Origin: Spirilliplanes yamanashiensis
Lineage (GTDB): Bacteria; Actinomycetota; Actinomycetes; Mycobacteriales; Micromonosporaceae
Length of the DNA: 64,000 bases
Direction: 5' to 3'
NCBI RefSeq assembly: GCF_016863475.1
Contig: NZ_BOOY01000020.1
Location: forward strand, 1-64,000
Shown here: in pieces, positions 43,590-52,709 of the stretch
Numbering within the stretch: position 1 is the stretch's first letter
How the letters are laid out: every line of letters starts with the position of its first letter
Position numbers and translations under genes: made by a program
Notes under the pieces: generated by a model
The model's database searches: none
The model's input: only the letters and a program-made list of their open reading frames with translations
What the model was told of the DNA's origin: nothing

Positions 43590-43628
43590 TCAGCACGGCC
43601 ACGTAAGGAGCAGGAACGCCCTGGCCAT
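43590..43628 (-). CDS. leuS leader peptide MARAFLLLTWPC
   Basis: A 12-codon ORF whose codons 6-8 are CTG CTC CTT, three consecutive leucines. ATG 43628 lies 6 nt after a -10 box, so translation is probably leaderless. The region at the end of the ORF, GCCGTGC (43593-43599), is perfectly complementary to GCACGGC (43564-43570), which directly precedes the terminator. Ribosome stalling at the Leu codons could therefore change which hairpins form. This is the layout of ribosome-mediated attenuation seen for amino-acid operons. Confidence 0.7.
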   Translation of the reverse strand: MARAFLLLTWPC

Positions 43629-43634
43629 GCGGGC

Positions 43635-43640
43635 AGTGTA
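43635..43640 (-). promoter_or_regulatory. -10 box of the leuS leader transcript
   Basis: TACACT on the minus strand ends 6 nt before ATG 43628, predicting a transcript that begins at the leader peptide start codon. No canonical -35 box is visible (CGGCGA at the right distance). Confidence 0.5.
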
Positions 43641-43882
43641 CCGCTGCCCCCACGCCGTCGCCGACCGGTATCGCCCGTGGTGGTCGGTTGCCTGTCCGTT
43701 CTACCCTGCGCACCCGCCACTCGATCGACTCGGCGACACGCCCGCGCCGGGCTAGCCTGTGTGATGCGGGTACCACCCGCGCGCGATGGGGTGTGTCGCG
43801 AGAGTCGCGCGCCCCCGGTTGAACCTCCGGGCGCCACGTGCGTGTTGACAAGTGCAACCGGGGGACGGCTAGGAGGAGGCCC

Positions 43883-44935
<1,053 letters not shown>

Positions 44936-44936
44936 C

Positions 44937-46235
44937 GTGCGGGAGGCGCTGCGCGGGCTGACGACGCGCGGCCGCTCGTTCCTGGCGGCCGCGGGCGCCG
45001 CCGCGCTGTCCGCCGTCATCCTCGGCGAGAAGGACCTGCTGCGGGTGGCGGTGCTGCTGGCCATCCTGCCGCTGCTGGCGGCCGCGTACGTGGGCCGCAG
45101 CCGGTACAAGCTGGCGTGCAGCCGCTCGCTCGACCCGCAGCGCGCCCCGGTCGGCTCCAGCGCCCGGATCATGCTGCGGCTGCAGAACATGTCGCGCCTG
45201 CCCACCGGCACGATGCTGCTGGAGGACCGGCTGCCGTACGCGCTGGGCAGCCGGCCCCGGGTGGTGCTGGAGCGCCTCGGCGCCCACCAGGCCAGCTCGG
45301 TGGCGTACACGGTGCGCGCCGACGTGCGCGGCCGCTACGACGTCGGCCCGCTGGTGGTGCGCCTGACCGATCCGTTCGGGCTGTGCGAGCTGACCCGGTC
45401 GTTCCCCAGCGTCGACAAGCTGACCGTCATCCCCGCCGTGGTGCCGCTGCCGAACCTGCGGGTCGCCGGCGAGTACGCGGGCAGCGGCGAGAGCCGGGCC
45501 CGCTCGGTCGCCGTGCACGGCGAGGACGACGCGGCCACCCGCGAGTACCGCCGCGGCGACGACCTGCGCCGCGTGCACTGGCGCTCCACCGCCCGCACCG
45601 GCGAGCTGATGGTGCGCCGCGAGGAGCAGCCCTGGGAGAGCCGGGCCACGGTCGTGCTCGACACCCGCGGGTACGCCCACCGCGGCGACGGCCCGACGGC
45701 CAGCTTCGAGTGGGCGGTGTCGGCCGCGGCCAGCATCGCCGTGCACCTGCGCCAGGCCGGCTACAAGCTGCGCCTGGTCACCGGCGCGGGCGTCGACGTG
45801 GACGCCACCGAGATCGGCGGCGACGGCGTGCTGCTCGACAGCCTCGCCGACGTGCGGCTCACCCAGCACGGCGACGTCGGCAGCCTGGTCGAGGCGGTCC
45901 GCCGCCGGTCCGACGGCGGGCTGGTCATCGGCATCTTCGGCGCGCTCACCACGGCCGAGGCGGAGGTGCTGGCGGGCCTGCGTGGCAGCGGCGCCACCTG
46001 CGTCGGCTTCTCGATCGACAGCTCGACCTGGATGGGCCTGCCCGAGCAGGCGCGCGGCGAGGCGGACCGGGCCCACGCGGCGTCGGCCCTGGCCCTGCTG
46101 CACAGCGGCTGGCGGGTCGTCGGGGTCACCCACGGCGACAAGCTGCCCGCGCTCTGGCCGCAGGTGGCGCGCGGCTCGCAGGGCTTCGCCTGGCGGGCCG
46201 CGATGGCGGAGACGGTGTCGGCGCCGCCGCGCTGA
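44937..46235 (+). CDS. DUF58 membrane protein (vWA-like, MoxR partner)
   Basis: A 432-residue protein. Two membrane helices lie near residues 12-50. The DUF58 signature is YRRGDDLRRVHWRSTA (about 203-218), followed by LMVRREEQPWESRATVVLD, the start of a von Willebrand A-like domain. DUF58 proteins are taken to be the partners of MoxR ATPases in membrane-protein or wall-related processes; the exact activity is unknown. GTG 44937 starts 1 bp after the moxR stop, implying coupled expression. Confidence 0.88.
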   Translation: MREALRGLTTRGRSFLAAAGAAALSAVILGEKDLLRVAVLLAILPLLAAAYVGRSRYKLACSRSLDPQRAPVGSSARIMLRLQNMSRLPTGTMLLEDRLPYALGSRPRVVLERLGAHQASSVAYTVRADVRGRYDVGPLVVRLTDPFGLCELTRSFPSVDKLTVIPAVVPLPNLRVAGEYAGSGESRARSVAVHGEDDAATREYRRGDDLRRVHWRSTARTGELMVRREEQPWESRATVVLDTRGYAHRGDGPTASFEWAVSAAASIAVHLRQAGYKLRLVTGAGVDVDATEIGGDGVLLDSLADVRLTQHGDVGSLVEAVRRRSDGGLVIGIFGALTTAEAEVLAGLRGSGATCVGFSIDSSTWMGLPEQARGEADRAHAASALALLHSGWRVVGVTHGDKLPALWPQVARGSQGFAWRAAMAETVSAPPR

Positions 46236-46257
46236 CACGACGACGATGAGGAGCAGC

Positions 46258-46431
46258 GTGAATCCCCCGGCCGACGACCTGACCCGGATGCGCGACGCGA
46301 TCGCGGTCCTGCGCACCGCGCTGTCCCTCGGCGACGCCCCGCACCCGTCCGCGACCACCCCGGCCGCGGTCGCGGCGATGGCCGCCGCCGTCCCGCTGCT
46401 GCAGACCCTGCGCGCGGAGCGCCCCCGATGA
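46258..46431 (+). CDS. Small hypothetical protein (57 aa) in the MoxR operon
   Basis: GTG 46258 has GAGGAG 5 nt upstream and opens 57 codons whose stop overlaps the next ATG (ATGA). The start of the protein reads VNPPADDLTRMRDAIAVLRT. Most of it is alpha-helical and Ala-rich with no membrane segment or signal. The strong ribosome site, the lack of other sequence in the gap and the coupled overlap make it likely to be real. No homologue is recognised. It may be a small adaptor in the MoxR/DUF58/transglutaminase unit, or its translation may serve to couple the large gene. Confidence 0.7.
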   Translation: MNPPADDLTRMRDAIAVLRTALSLGDAPHPSATTPAAVAAMAAAVPLLQTLRAERPR

Positions 46432-48878
46432 CCGGTCGCCGCCGCCTCGGGCTGGTCGCCGCCGGCGCCACCCTGCTGTCCGCCGCCCCGCTGTCGGCGA
46501 TCTTCGACCGCTGGACGTGGCTCATCCAGTGCACGCTCGCCGTCGGCCTGGTCGCCGGCGCGGCGCTGCTGTGCCGCACCCTGCGCGCGCCGCTGTGGGC
46601 GCAGCTCGCCGCCCAGCTCGGCACCCTGCTGCTCGTGCTGACCTGGATGTTCCCCAGCACCGAGGAGTTCCTCGGCCTGCTGCCGTCGCCCGAGACGTTC
46701 GCCCGGTTCGGTGAGCTGATGGTCGAGGCCGGGCAGGACACCCGCTCGTACGGGGTGCCGGTGCCCGACCGCAACAGCCTGCTGTTCCTCACCGTGCTCG
46801 GCATCGGCGCGGTGTCGATCCTCGTCGACCTGCTCACCGTCGTGCTGCGCCGCCCGGCCCTGGCCGGGCTGCCGATGCTCGCCGTGTACTCCGTGCCCGT
46901 CGCCGTGTACGTCGAGAGCGTGCCGGTGCTGCCGTTCGTCGTCGGCGCCATCGGGTTCCTGTGGCTGCTCGTCGCCGACAACGTCGACCGGGTGCGCCGC
47001 TTCGGCCGCCGCTTCACCGGCGAGGGCCGCGACGTCGACGTGTGGGAGCCGTCCCCGCTGGCCGCCGCCGGCCGCCGCCTCGCCGCCATCGGCGTCGCCG
47101 TCGCCGTGCTGCTGCCGCTGGCCGTGCCCGGCCTCACCACCGGCCTGCTCACCCAGCTCACCGCGTCCGGCGTCGGCAACGGCCCCGGCAACGGGCCCGG
47201 CGGCTCCGGCCGCATCAACCTGTTCGCGAACCTCAGCGGCCAGCTCAACGAGACCCGCACGTTCGAGATGGCGCGGGTCAGCACCACCGAGCGCGACCCG
47301 TTCTACCTGCGCTTCGGCGTCGGCGACGTGATCAACGAGACCGGCTTCGCGAACCGGCCGCCCACCGGCCGCTCCGTCACCCGCGGCAACCTGCCCGACC
47401 CGCGGCAGACCGCCGCCGCCGGCGTGGCCCGCCAGCAGTACCGGGCGACGGTGCAGCTGACCAAGGACTTCAACATGAACCTGGCGCCGTCGTACGCCAG
47501 CGTGGTCGGCACCGAGGACCTCAACTCCACCTGGCTGTACGACACCAACGCCCAGGTGATCTTTTCCAACCGCGAGTCCGGTTCCGACCGCACCTACTCG
47601 TTCGACTACGTGCGCACCCTCTACACCCCGCAGGCGCTGCGCACCGCCGAGCGGGTGCCGGAGTCCAACCCGGTCCGCCAGCAGTTCACCGACGTCCCGC
47701 CGCTGCAGGAGGTCACCGACCTCGTCGCGAACCTCACCCGGGGCGCCGACACCGAGTACGACAAGGTCCGCGCGATCTACGAGCACTTCTCCGCGAAGAA
47801 GGGCTTTCGGTACAGCCTGCAGACCGAGCCCGCCGCGTCCGGCTCGCAGATCCTCGCGTTCCTCGACAGCAAGATCGGCTTCTGCCAGCAGTACGCGGCC
47901 GCGATGGCGTGGCTGACCCGCGAGGCCGGCATCCCCGCCCGCGTCGCGTTCGGCTTCACCCGCGGCGGCCTCAGCGAGGGCGCGTACGTGCTGACCAACA
48001 AGAACCTGCACGCCTGGACCGAGGTGTACTTCGAGGGCTTCGGCTGGGTGCCGTTCGACGCCACCCCCGCCGCCGCCGTCGGCGGCGCCCGCTCCGCGTG
48101 GGCGCCCGACGTCGACGCCGTCACCCCGTCCGCCACGGCCGCCACCCCCACGGGTACGACCGGCACGACGGCCCCCGACAGCAGCGCCGGCACCGCCGCC
48201 GACCAGACCCGCGACATCGACGAGGGCCTCACCGGCACCACCGGCGGCCCCGTCGACAGCGGCCCGTCCTGGCCCACCATCGCCCTGGTGGCCGGCGCCG
48301 CGCTGCTGCTGGCGCTGCTGGCCGTCCCGGCCCTGCTGCGCCGCGCCACCCGCCGCCGCCGGCACCACGCCACGGCCGCCGCCCCGGTCACCGCCACGGC
48401 GGCCGCCGGCTCCCGCCCCGTCGAGGTGACCAGCGAGGTGCTGCAGGCCCGCGCCGACGCCCACGCCGCGTGGGACGAGCTGGTCGACACGATGCTCGAC
48501 TTCAACGTCCCCGTCGACCCGACGGAGACCCCGCGCACCACGGCCCAGCGCCTCATCACCCGGGCGAAGCTCACCGGCGAACCGGCCGAGTCGGCCACCC
48601 TGCTGGGCCGCGCCGAGGAACGCGCCCGCTACGCCCGGCAGCCCCTTCAGGGCGGCGAGCTGATCACCGCGCTGAACCGCATCCGCCGCGCCCTCGGCGC
48701 CGCCGCGGACCGCCGCACCCGCCTGCGCGCGGCGGTCATGCCGCCGTCGGTGACGCTGCGCTGGAAGCTGGCCCTCGCCGACGCCTCGGAACGGCTCATG
48801 GCCCGCTCCACCCGCTTCCGCGACGCCTTCGTCCGCATCAGCCCCCGCCGCCTGCTCACGGCCCGCCCCAAGCACTGA
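46428..48878 (+). CDS. Transglutaminase-like membrane protein (DUF3488/TgpA type)
   Basis: An 816-residue protein. Its N-terminal membrane region (about residues 1-245, DUF3488-like) has about seven helices. A large extracellular part follows, with a transglutaminase-like protease fold: Cys486 in GFCQQYAAAMAWL, His528 in NLHAWTEVYF and Asp544 in FDATP. A Thr-rich linker, one more helix (about 615-640) and a cytoplasmic C-terminal domain follow. TgpA-type proteins are periplasmic or extracellular with the triad facing out; the substrate is unknown. The start overlaps the 57-residue ORF, and the last 23 bp overlap the convergent GNAT gene. Confidence 0.9.
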   Translation: MTGRRRLGLVAAGATLLSAAPLSAIFDRWTWLIQCTLAVGLVAGAALLCRTLRAPLWAQLAAQLGTLLLVLTWMFPSTEEFLGLLPSPETFARFGELMVEAGQDTRSYGVPVPDRNSLLFLTVLGIGAVSILVDLLTVVLRRPALAGLPMLAVYSVPVAVYVESVPVLPFVVGAIGFLWLLVADNVDRVRRFGRRFTGEGRDVDVWEPSPLAAAGRRLAAIGVAVAVLLPLAVPGLTTGLLTQLTASGVGNGPGNGPGGSGRINLFANLSGQLNETRTFEMARVSTTERDPFYLRFGVGDVINETGFANRPPTGRSVTRGNLPDPRQTAAAGVARQQYRATVQLTKDFNMNLAPSYASVVGTEDLNSTWLYDTNAQVIFSNRESGSDRTYSFDYVRTLYTPQALRTAERVPESNPVRQQFTDVPPLQEVTDLVANLTRGADTEYDKVRAIYEHFSAKKGFRYSLQTEPAASGSQILAFLDSKIGFCQQYAAAMAWLTREAGIPARVAFGFTRGGLSEGAYVLTNKNLHAWTEVYFEGFGWVPFDATPAAAVGGARSAWAPDVDAVTPSATAATPTGTTGTTAPDSSAGTAADQTRDIDEGLTGTTGGPVDSGPSWPTIALVAGAALLLALLAVPALLRRATRRRRHHATAAAPVTATAAAGSRPVEVTSEVLQARADAHAAWDELVDTMLDFNVPVDPTETPRTTAQRLITRAKLTGEPAESATLLGRAEERARYARQPLQGGELITALNRIRRALGAAADRRTRLRAAVMPPSVTLRWKLALADASERLMARSTRFRDAFVRISPRRLLTARPKH

Positions 48879-49557
48879 CCGCGCCGCCGGCGACCCACTC
48901 CTGCCAGGCGCCGGCGTCGCGGAACCCGAGCCCGCGGTACAGCCCGACGGCCTCCGCCGTCGACTGCAACGTCGCGTGCGTGGCACCCCGCCCGCGCGCG
49001 TCCCGCAACGCCCGCGCCACCACGGCCCGGGCGAGGCCGCGCCGCCGGAACTCCGCCCGGGTCCCCACGAACGAGACGTTCGCGACCGCGCCCGTCAGCA
49101 CCGTGACCGCCCACGACTCCCACCCGGCGGTGGCGTGCCCGTACGCGTGCGGCACACCGGCGAGCATCGCGCGGCCGACGCCGCTGTGCTCCGCCACGCC
49201 GGCGGGATCGACCTGGACGACCTCCGCCGTGCTGTCGGCCGCCGGCTCCTGCCGCAGGTCCAGCACCATCGGGACCGTGCGCTCGTCGCGGCGGTAGCCC
49301 GCCGCCGCCAGGGCGGCGTCGAGGGCGGGGTACGGGTCCCGCACCCAGACCGCGTGGTGGCGGCCGCCGTAGAGCCGGCGGATGCGGCCGAGGCCCGCGG
49401 GCGAGCGCAGCAGGGCGTTGCACAGCGCCGGGTGGGGGTGGGTCATCGTGACCGCGCCGACGTCGTCGACGACCGCGGCGGCCGGGTCGGCCGCGGCGAG
49501 CAGCCGCCAGGACGCGATGAGGGACGCCTCGTGCAGGGCGAAGAGCTCGTCGACCAC
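48856..49557 (-). CDS. GNAT-family N-acetyltransferase
   Basis: A 233-residue GNAT protein. The acetyl-CoA loop is in ARAVVARALRDARGRG following VGTRAEFRRRGLARAVV (about residues 165-190), and the terminal strand is VGLYRGLGFRDAG. The N-terminal half (about 1-110) looks like a degenerate second GNAT-like region, as in many actinobacterial acetyltransferases. The acceptor is unknown. GTG 49557 is used. Its last 23 bp overlap the transglutaminase gene tail to tail. Confidence 0.85.
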   Translation of the reverse strand: MVDELFALHEASLIASWRLLAAADPAAAVVDDVGAVTMTHPHPALCNALLRSPAGLGRIRRLYGGRHHAVWVRDPYPALDAALAAAGYRRDERTVPMVLDLRQEPAADSTAEVVQVDPAGVAEHSGVGRAMLAGVPHAYGHATAGWESWAVTVLTGAVANVSFVGTRAEFRRRGLARAVVARALRDARGRGATHATLQSTAEAVGLYRGLGFRDAGAWQEWVAGGAVSAWGGP

Positions 49558-49699
49558 GGCCGGAACCTACCGGCGACCCCCGCCTCCGGGTGATGACGGG
49601 GGTCCGGCCACCACCGCGGCCCTGTCACTCACCGTCTCGGGAGCGCTGACGCAGAGGTACCGGTGCGTCGACCGGGATTGTGCGCCATGTGCGTAAAGC

Positions 49700-49740
49700 G
49701 GAAGGCGCCCCACCACCCGGGGGTGGTCGGGGCGCCTTCC
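49700..49740 (-). terminator. Strong terminator hairpin after the DUF3040 gene
   Basis: GGAAGGCGCCCC plus ACCACCC (49700-49718) pairs with GGGTGGT and GGGGCGCCTTCC (49721-49740) around a 2-nt loop with one bulged C. This is an almost perfect 19-bp stem and can work on either strand. It lies 45 bp after the DUF3040 stop. Confidence 0.8.
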
Positions 49741-49784
49741 GGCGACGCAGCGGGCCGGTTGACCGACGGCCCGGTCGGTCCGCG

Positions 49785-50171
49785 CTAGCGGTGCCCTTCG
49801 GGGCGCTGGCGCCAGCGGTCCTCGAGGCGGTCGACGAAACCGCCCGACTTGCGCTGGCGGGTGCGGCGGCTCGTGGTGCCGCCGACGACGCGGAGGTCGG
49901 GCTGCTGGCCCTTGCGGTGGGACTGCATGGCGAACGCAGCCGCACCCAGCATGACGACGAATCCCGCCACGCCGAGCCACGTCATCCTGCTCACCGCGCC
50001 GTAGACGAGCAGCGCGAGACCAGCGATGATCGCCACGGCGGCGAGAATCAGCCGGCGACGGGCGTGAAAACGTGGATCACTGGCGCGCACCGCCGAGGCG
50101 AACTTGGGATCCTCGGCTAGCGACTGCTCGATCTGGTCGAACAGCCGCTGCTCGTGTTCCGAGAGCGGCAC
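49785..50171 (-). CDS. DUF3040 membrane protein
   Basis: A 128-residue protein that matches DUF3040. The start VPLSEHEQRLFDQIEQSLAE and DPKFASAVRASD are the family's conserved N-terminal region. Two membrane helices follow (about residues 43-82, IAGLALLVYGAVSR and GVAGFVVMLGAAAFAM). A basic C-terminal tail contains RRTRQRKSGGFVDRLEDRWR. Members are found across actinobacteria, often near mraZ, dinB or division genes; their function is unknown. GTG 50171 has GAGGAG 6 nt upstream. A promoter at 50249-50277 would drive it, with a GCAGCC-GGTT-GGCTGC hairpin in the leader. Confidence 0.92.
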   Translation of the reverse strand: MPLSEHEQRLFDQIEQSLAEDPKFASAVRASDPRFHARRRLILAAVAIIAGLALLVYGAVSRMTWLGVAGFVVMLGAAAFAMQSHRKGQQPDLRVVGGTTSRRTRQRKSGGFVDRLEDRWRQRPEGHR

Positions 50172-50248
50172 GGCACTCCTCCCCGGTCGCATGGGTCGGC
50201 CCTGGTGAGGGCCGATGAAGCGTCGCAGCCAACCGGCTGCTTCCAGCC

Positions 50249-50277
50249 AGTCTACGAGGGGCTTGGCGGGTCGGAAA
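50249..50277 (-). promoter_or_regulatory. Predicted DUF3040 promoter
   Basis: TTTCCG (50272-50277) and TAGACT (50249-50254) are separated by 17 bp on the minus strand. The site overlaps the last codons of dinB. Transcription would start near 50242, giving a leader of about 70 nt. Confidence 0.45.
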
Positions 50278-51547
50278 GCGGGACAGAGGCCGACCTCGGG
50301 TGATTTTCTGGCCGACGTCGATTCGTGGCACCCAGAAGGCTGGCCGGGCCGACGGCCGAGCGGCCGAAGCGGGCGGCCACGGCGTCGGTGGCGGCCTCCG
50401 CCTCGCGCCAGCCGTGCTCCGGTTCGCCGAGGGTGAGCTGCCGGGCGGTGGAGGCGGCGTCGGCCAGTCCTTCGACGCGGACGCCGACCAGCCGGATGGG
50501 TTCGGCGGGGCGCAGGGTGGTGAACAGCGACCAGGCGGTGCCGAGGATCTCCCGGGCGGTGTCGGTGACGCCGGTGAGGGTGCGGGACCGGTTGACGGTG
50601 CGGAAGTCGGCCAGCCGGATCTTGAGGGTGACGGTGCGGCCGGCGTGGCCGGCGGAGCGCAGGCGGACGGCGACCTTGTCCGACAGTTCGAGCAGGGCGC
50701 GGCGGATGTCGGCCGGGTCGGTGACGTCGGTGTCGAAGGTGACCTCGGCGCCGATGCTCTTCTCGGCGTGGTCGGGGGTGACGGTGCGCGGGTCGTGGCC
50801 GGCGGCCAGCGCGGACAGGTGGGCGGCGGCGGCCTCGCCGAGCGCGCCGCGCAGCATGGACACCGGCGCGGCGGCCAGGTCGGCGACGGTCGTGAGGCCG
50901 AGGCGGCGCAGGGTGGCGGCGGCCTTCTCGCCGACGCCCCAGAGCGCCTCGACGGGCAGCGGGTGCAGGAAGTCGAGCACCAGGCCGGCGGGCACCACGA
51001 GCATGCCGTCGGGCTTGGCGCGGGTGGAGCCGAGCTTGGCGACGAACTTGGTGGGGGCGACGCCGACGGAGCAGGTGATGGCCTGCTCCTGCTGGACGCG
51101 GCGGCGGATGTGCGCGGCGATGGTGGCGGGCGGGCCGAGCAGGCGGCGGGCGCCGGTGACGTCGAGGAACGCCTCGTCGAGCGAGAGCGGTTCGACGAGC
51201 GGGGTGACGTCGCGGAAGATCTGCATGACGGCGCGGGAGGCGGCCGTGTAGGCGGGGAAGTCGGGCGGCAGCACGACGGCGTGCGGGCAGAGGGAGCGGG
51301 CGCGCATCATCGGCATGGCGCTGCGGACCCCGTACCGCCGGGCCTCGTAGCTGGCGCTGCACACGACGCCGCGCGGGCCGACGCCGCCGACCACGACGGC
51401 CCGGCCCCGCAGTTCGGGGCGGCGGCGGATCTCGACGGAGGCGTAGAACGCGTCCATGTCGACGTGCAGGATGCCGCAGGCGGAGTCGTCGGCGTGGGGG
51501 CCGAACCGGGGGTCGCGCTCGCGGGGCACCGCCTGACTCCGACCCAT
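50252..51547 (-). CDS. dinB: DNA polymerase IV (Y-family)
   Basis: Pol IV performs translesion synthesis. The 431-residue protein has the intact catalytic motifs HVDMDAFYASVEIRRRP and EPLSLDEAFLDVTG. The finger region has YEARRYGVRSAMPM, the thumb has HhH segments (LWGVGEKAAATLRRLG), and a little-finger domain is present. ATG 51547 is chosen because a -10 box TAGCCT lies 7 nt upstream, giving a leaderless transcript; the frame is open to 51577. The gene contrasts with ImuB at 61603, which lacks these catalytic residues. Confidence 0.95.
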   Translation of the reverse strand: MGRSQAVPRERDPRFGPHADDSACGILHVDMDAFYASVEIRRRPELRGRAVVVGGVGPRGVVCSASYEARRYGVRSAMPMMRARSLCPHAVVLPPDFPAYTAASRAVMQIFRDVTPLVEPLSLDEAFLDVTGARRLLGPPATIAAHIRRRVQQEQAITCSVGVAPTKFVAKLGSTRAKPDGMLVVPAGLVLDFLHPLPVEALWGVGEKAAATLRRLGLTTVADLAAAPVSMLRGALGEAAAAHLSALAAGHDPRTVTPDHAEKSIGAEVTFDTDVTDPADIRRALLELSDKVAVRLRSAGHAGRTVTLKIRLADFRTVNRSRTLTGVTDTAREILGTAWSLFTTLRPAEPIRLVGVRVEGLADAASTARQLTLGEPEHGWREAEAATDAVAARFGRSAVGPASLLGATNRRRPENHPRSASVPLSDPPSPS

Positions 51548-51554
51548 GACCCGC

Positions 51555-51560
51555 AGGCTA
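51555..51560 (-). promoter_or_regulatory. -10 box for leaderless dinB
   Basis: TAGCCT on the minus strand ends 7 nt before ATG 51547. It overlaps the stop of the upstream phosphodiesterase gene. A leaderless dinB transcript is predicted; no good -35 box is visible. Confidence 0.4.
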
Positions 51561-52709
51561 GCCCCCACCCCCGACATTTCCCCGCGCCACGAGCAGCGGG
51601 ACGGTCATCTCCACGGCGGTGGCGCCGCCGTGGAAGCCGACCATGGCGCCGATGAAGGCGGGTTCGCGGTCGCCGGCGAGCACGACGTGCCGGTCGCGGC
51701 AGACGACCACGACGTCGCCGATGCGCTGCAGGTGGGCCTCGGGGACGGGGCCGAACCAGCCGGCGGCGACGGCCTCGGCGCGCTCGCCGACCCAGGCGGC
51801 GTCGCCGAGCACGGCGCGCCACGCGGCCAGCACGTCGGCGGTGGCGCCGGGTTCGGTGTGCAGGTAGCGCACCCGCGGTTCGCCGGCGACGGCGCGCAGG
51901 CCGGCGGCGAGGCGGGGGTCGGCGCCGAGGTCGAAGCGGCCCTCGGCGGGCACGTCGAACTGGCCGTGGTCGGCGGTGACGAGCAGGGCGGCGTCGGCGG
52001 GCAGGCCGTCGGCGACGCGGGCGACGAGCCGGTCGACGTCGGTGACGGCCTGCTGCCACTCGGCGGAGGCGACGCCGTGGATGTGCCCGGCGTTGTCGAC
52101 GTCGGGGTGGTAGCCGGACACCAGTGCGGGGGCGCTGGAGTGGCGCAGCGCGTCGAGCATGGTGGCGGCCAGGGCGCCGGGGTCGGCGGCGCCGCGGAAG
52201 GCGCCGCCGCGGTTGGCGGCCTCGGACAGGCCGCTGCCGGCGTACTCGGCGCGGGTGACGACCGTGACGGCGACGCCGGCCGCGGCGGCCTGCTGCCAGC
52301 GGGTGGGCAGCGGCTGCCAGGCGGCCGGGTCGGGCTGGTCCTGCCAGCGGATGTGGTTGAGGATGCCGCCGTCGGGGGTGCGCACGGAGAAGCCGAGGAC
52401 GCCGTGCGCGCCGGGCGGGGCGCCGGTGCCGAGGGTCACCAGGCTGACCGGCGTGGTGGAGGGGAACCCGGAGGTCAGGTGCCGCCCGGGCAGGGCTTGC
52501 AGCGCGGGCGCGTCGTGGGCGTCGCCGATCTGGTACGCCCCGAGCCCGTCGACGAGCAGCACGGCGATGCGGCGCACCCCGGCCAGTTCGGCGCGCAGCC
52601 CGAGCGGGTCGCCCACGCCGGGCACGCCGAGCACGGCGAGGGCGGACGGGAGCACGTCGGCGAGGCTGCCCGTGCCGTAGCGCGGGGCGACCGGGTCGAA
52701 CAGGGTCAC
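51558..52709 (-). CDS. Type I phosphodiesterase/nucleotide pyrophosphatase family protein
   Basis: A 383-residue alkaline-phosphatase-fold protein. Metal and nucleophile motifs are VLLVDGLGAYQI, SGFPSTTPVSLVTLGTG with the nucleophile Thr, SGYHPDVDNAGHIHG, VTADHGQFDV and a distal His in MVGFHGG. This arrangement matches nucleotide pyrophosphatase/phosphodiesterase relatives. No signal peptide is seen, so a cytoplasmic role is likely; the substrate is not known. GTG 52709 overlaps the stop of the upstream methyltransferase gene (GTGA). Confidence 0.88.
   Translation of the reverse strand: MTLFDPVAPRYGTGSLADVLPSALAVLGVPGVGDPLGLRAELAGVRRIAVLLVDGLGAYQIGDAHDAPALQALPGRHLTSGFPSTTPVSLVTLGTGAPPGAHGVLGFSVRTPDGGILNHIRWQDQPDPAAWQPLPTRWQQAAAAGVAVTVVTRAEYAGSGLSEAANRGGAFRGAADPGALAATMLDALRHSSAPALVSGYHPDVDNAGHIHGVASAEWQQAVTDVDRLVARVADGLPADAALLVTADHGQFDVPAEGRFDLGADPRLAAGLRAVAGEPRVRYLHTEPGATADVLAAWRAVLGDAAWVGERAEAVAAGWFGPVPEAHLQRIGDVVVVCRDRHVVLAGDREPAFIGAMVGFHGGATAVEMTVPLLVARGNVGGGG

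Noticed and set aside
43845-43873. TTGACA at 43845-43850 as the moxR promoter
   Set aside because: At normal spacing the -10 would fall on the ribosome site and gives no acceptable hexamer.
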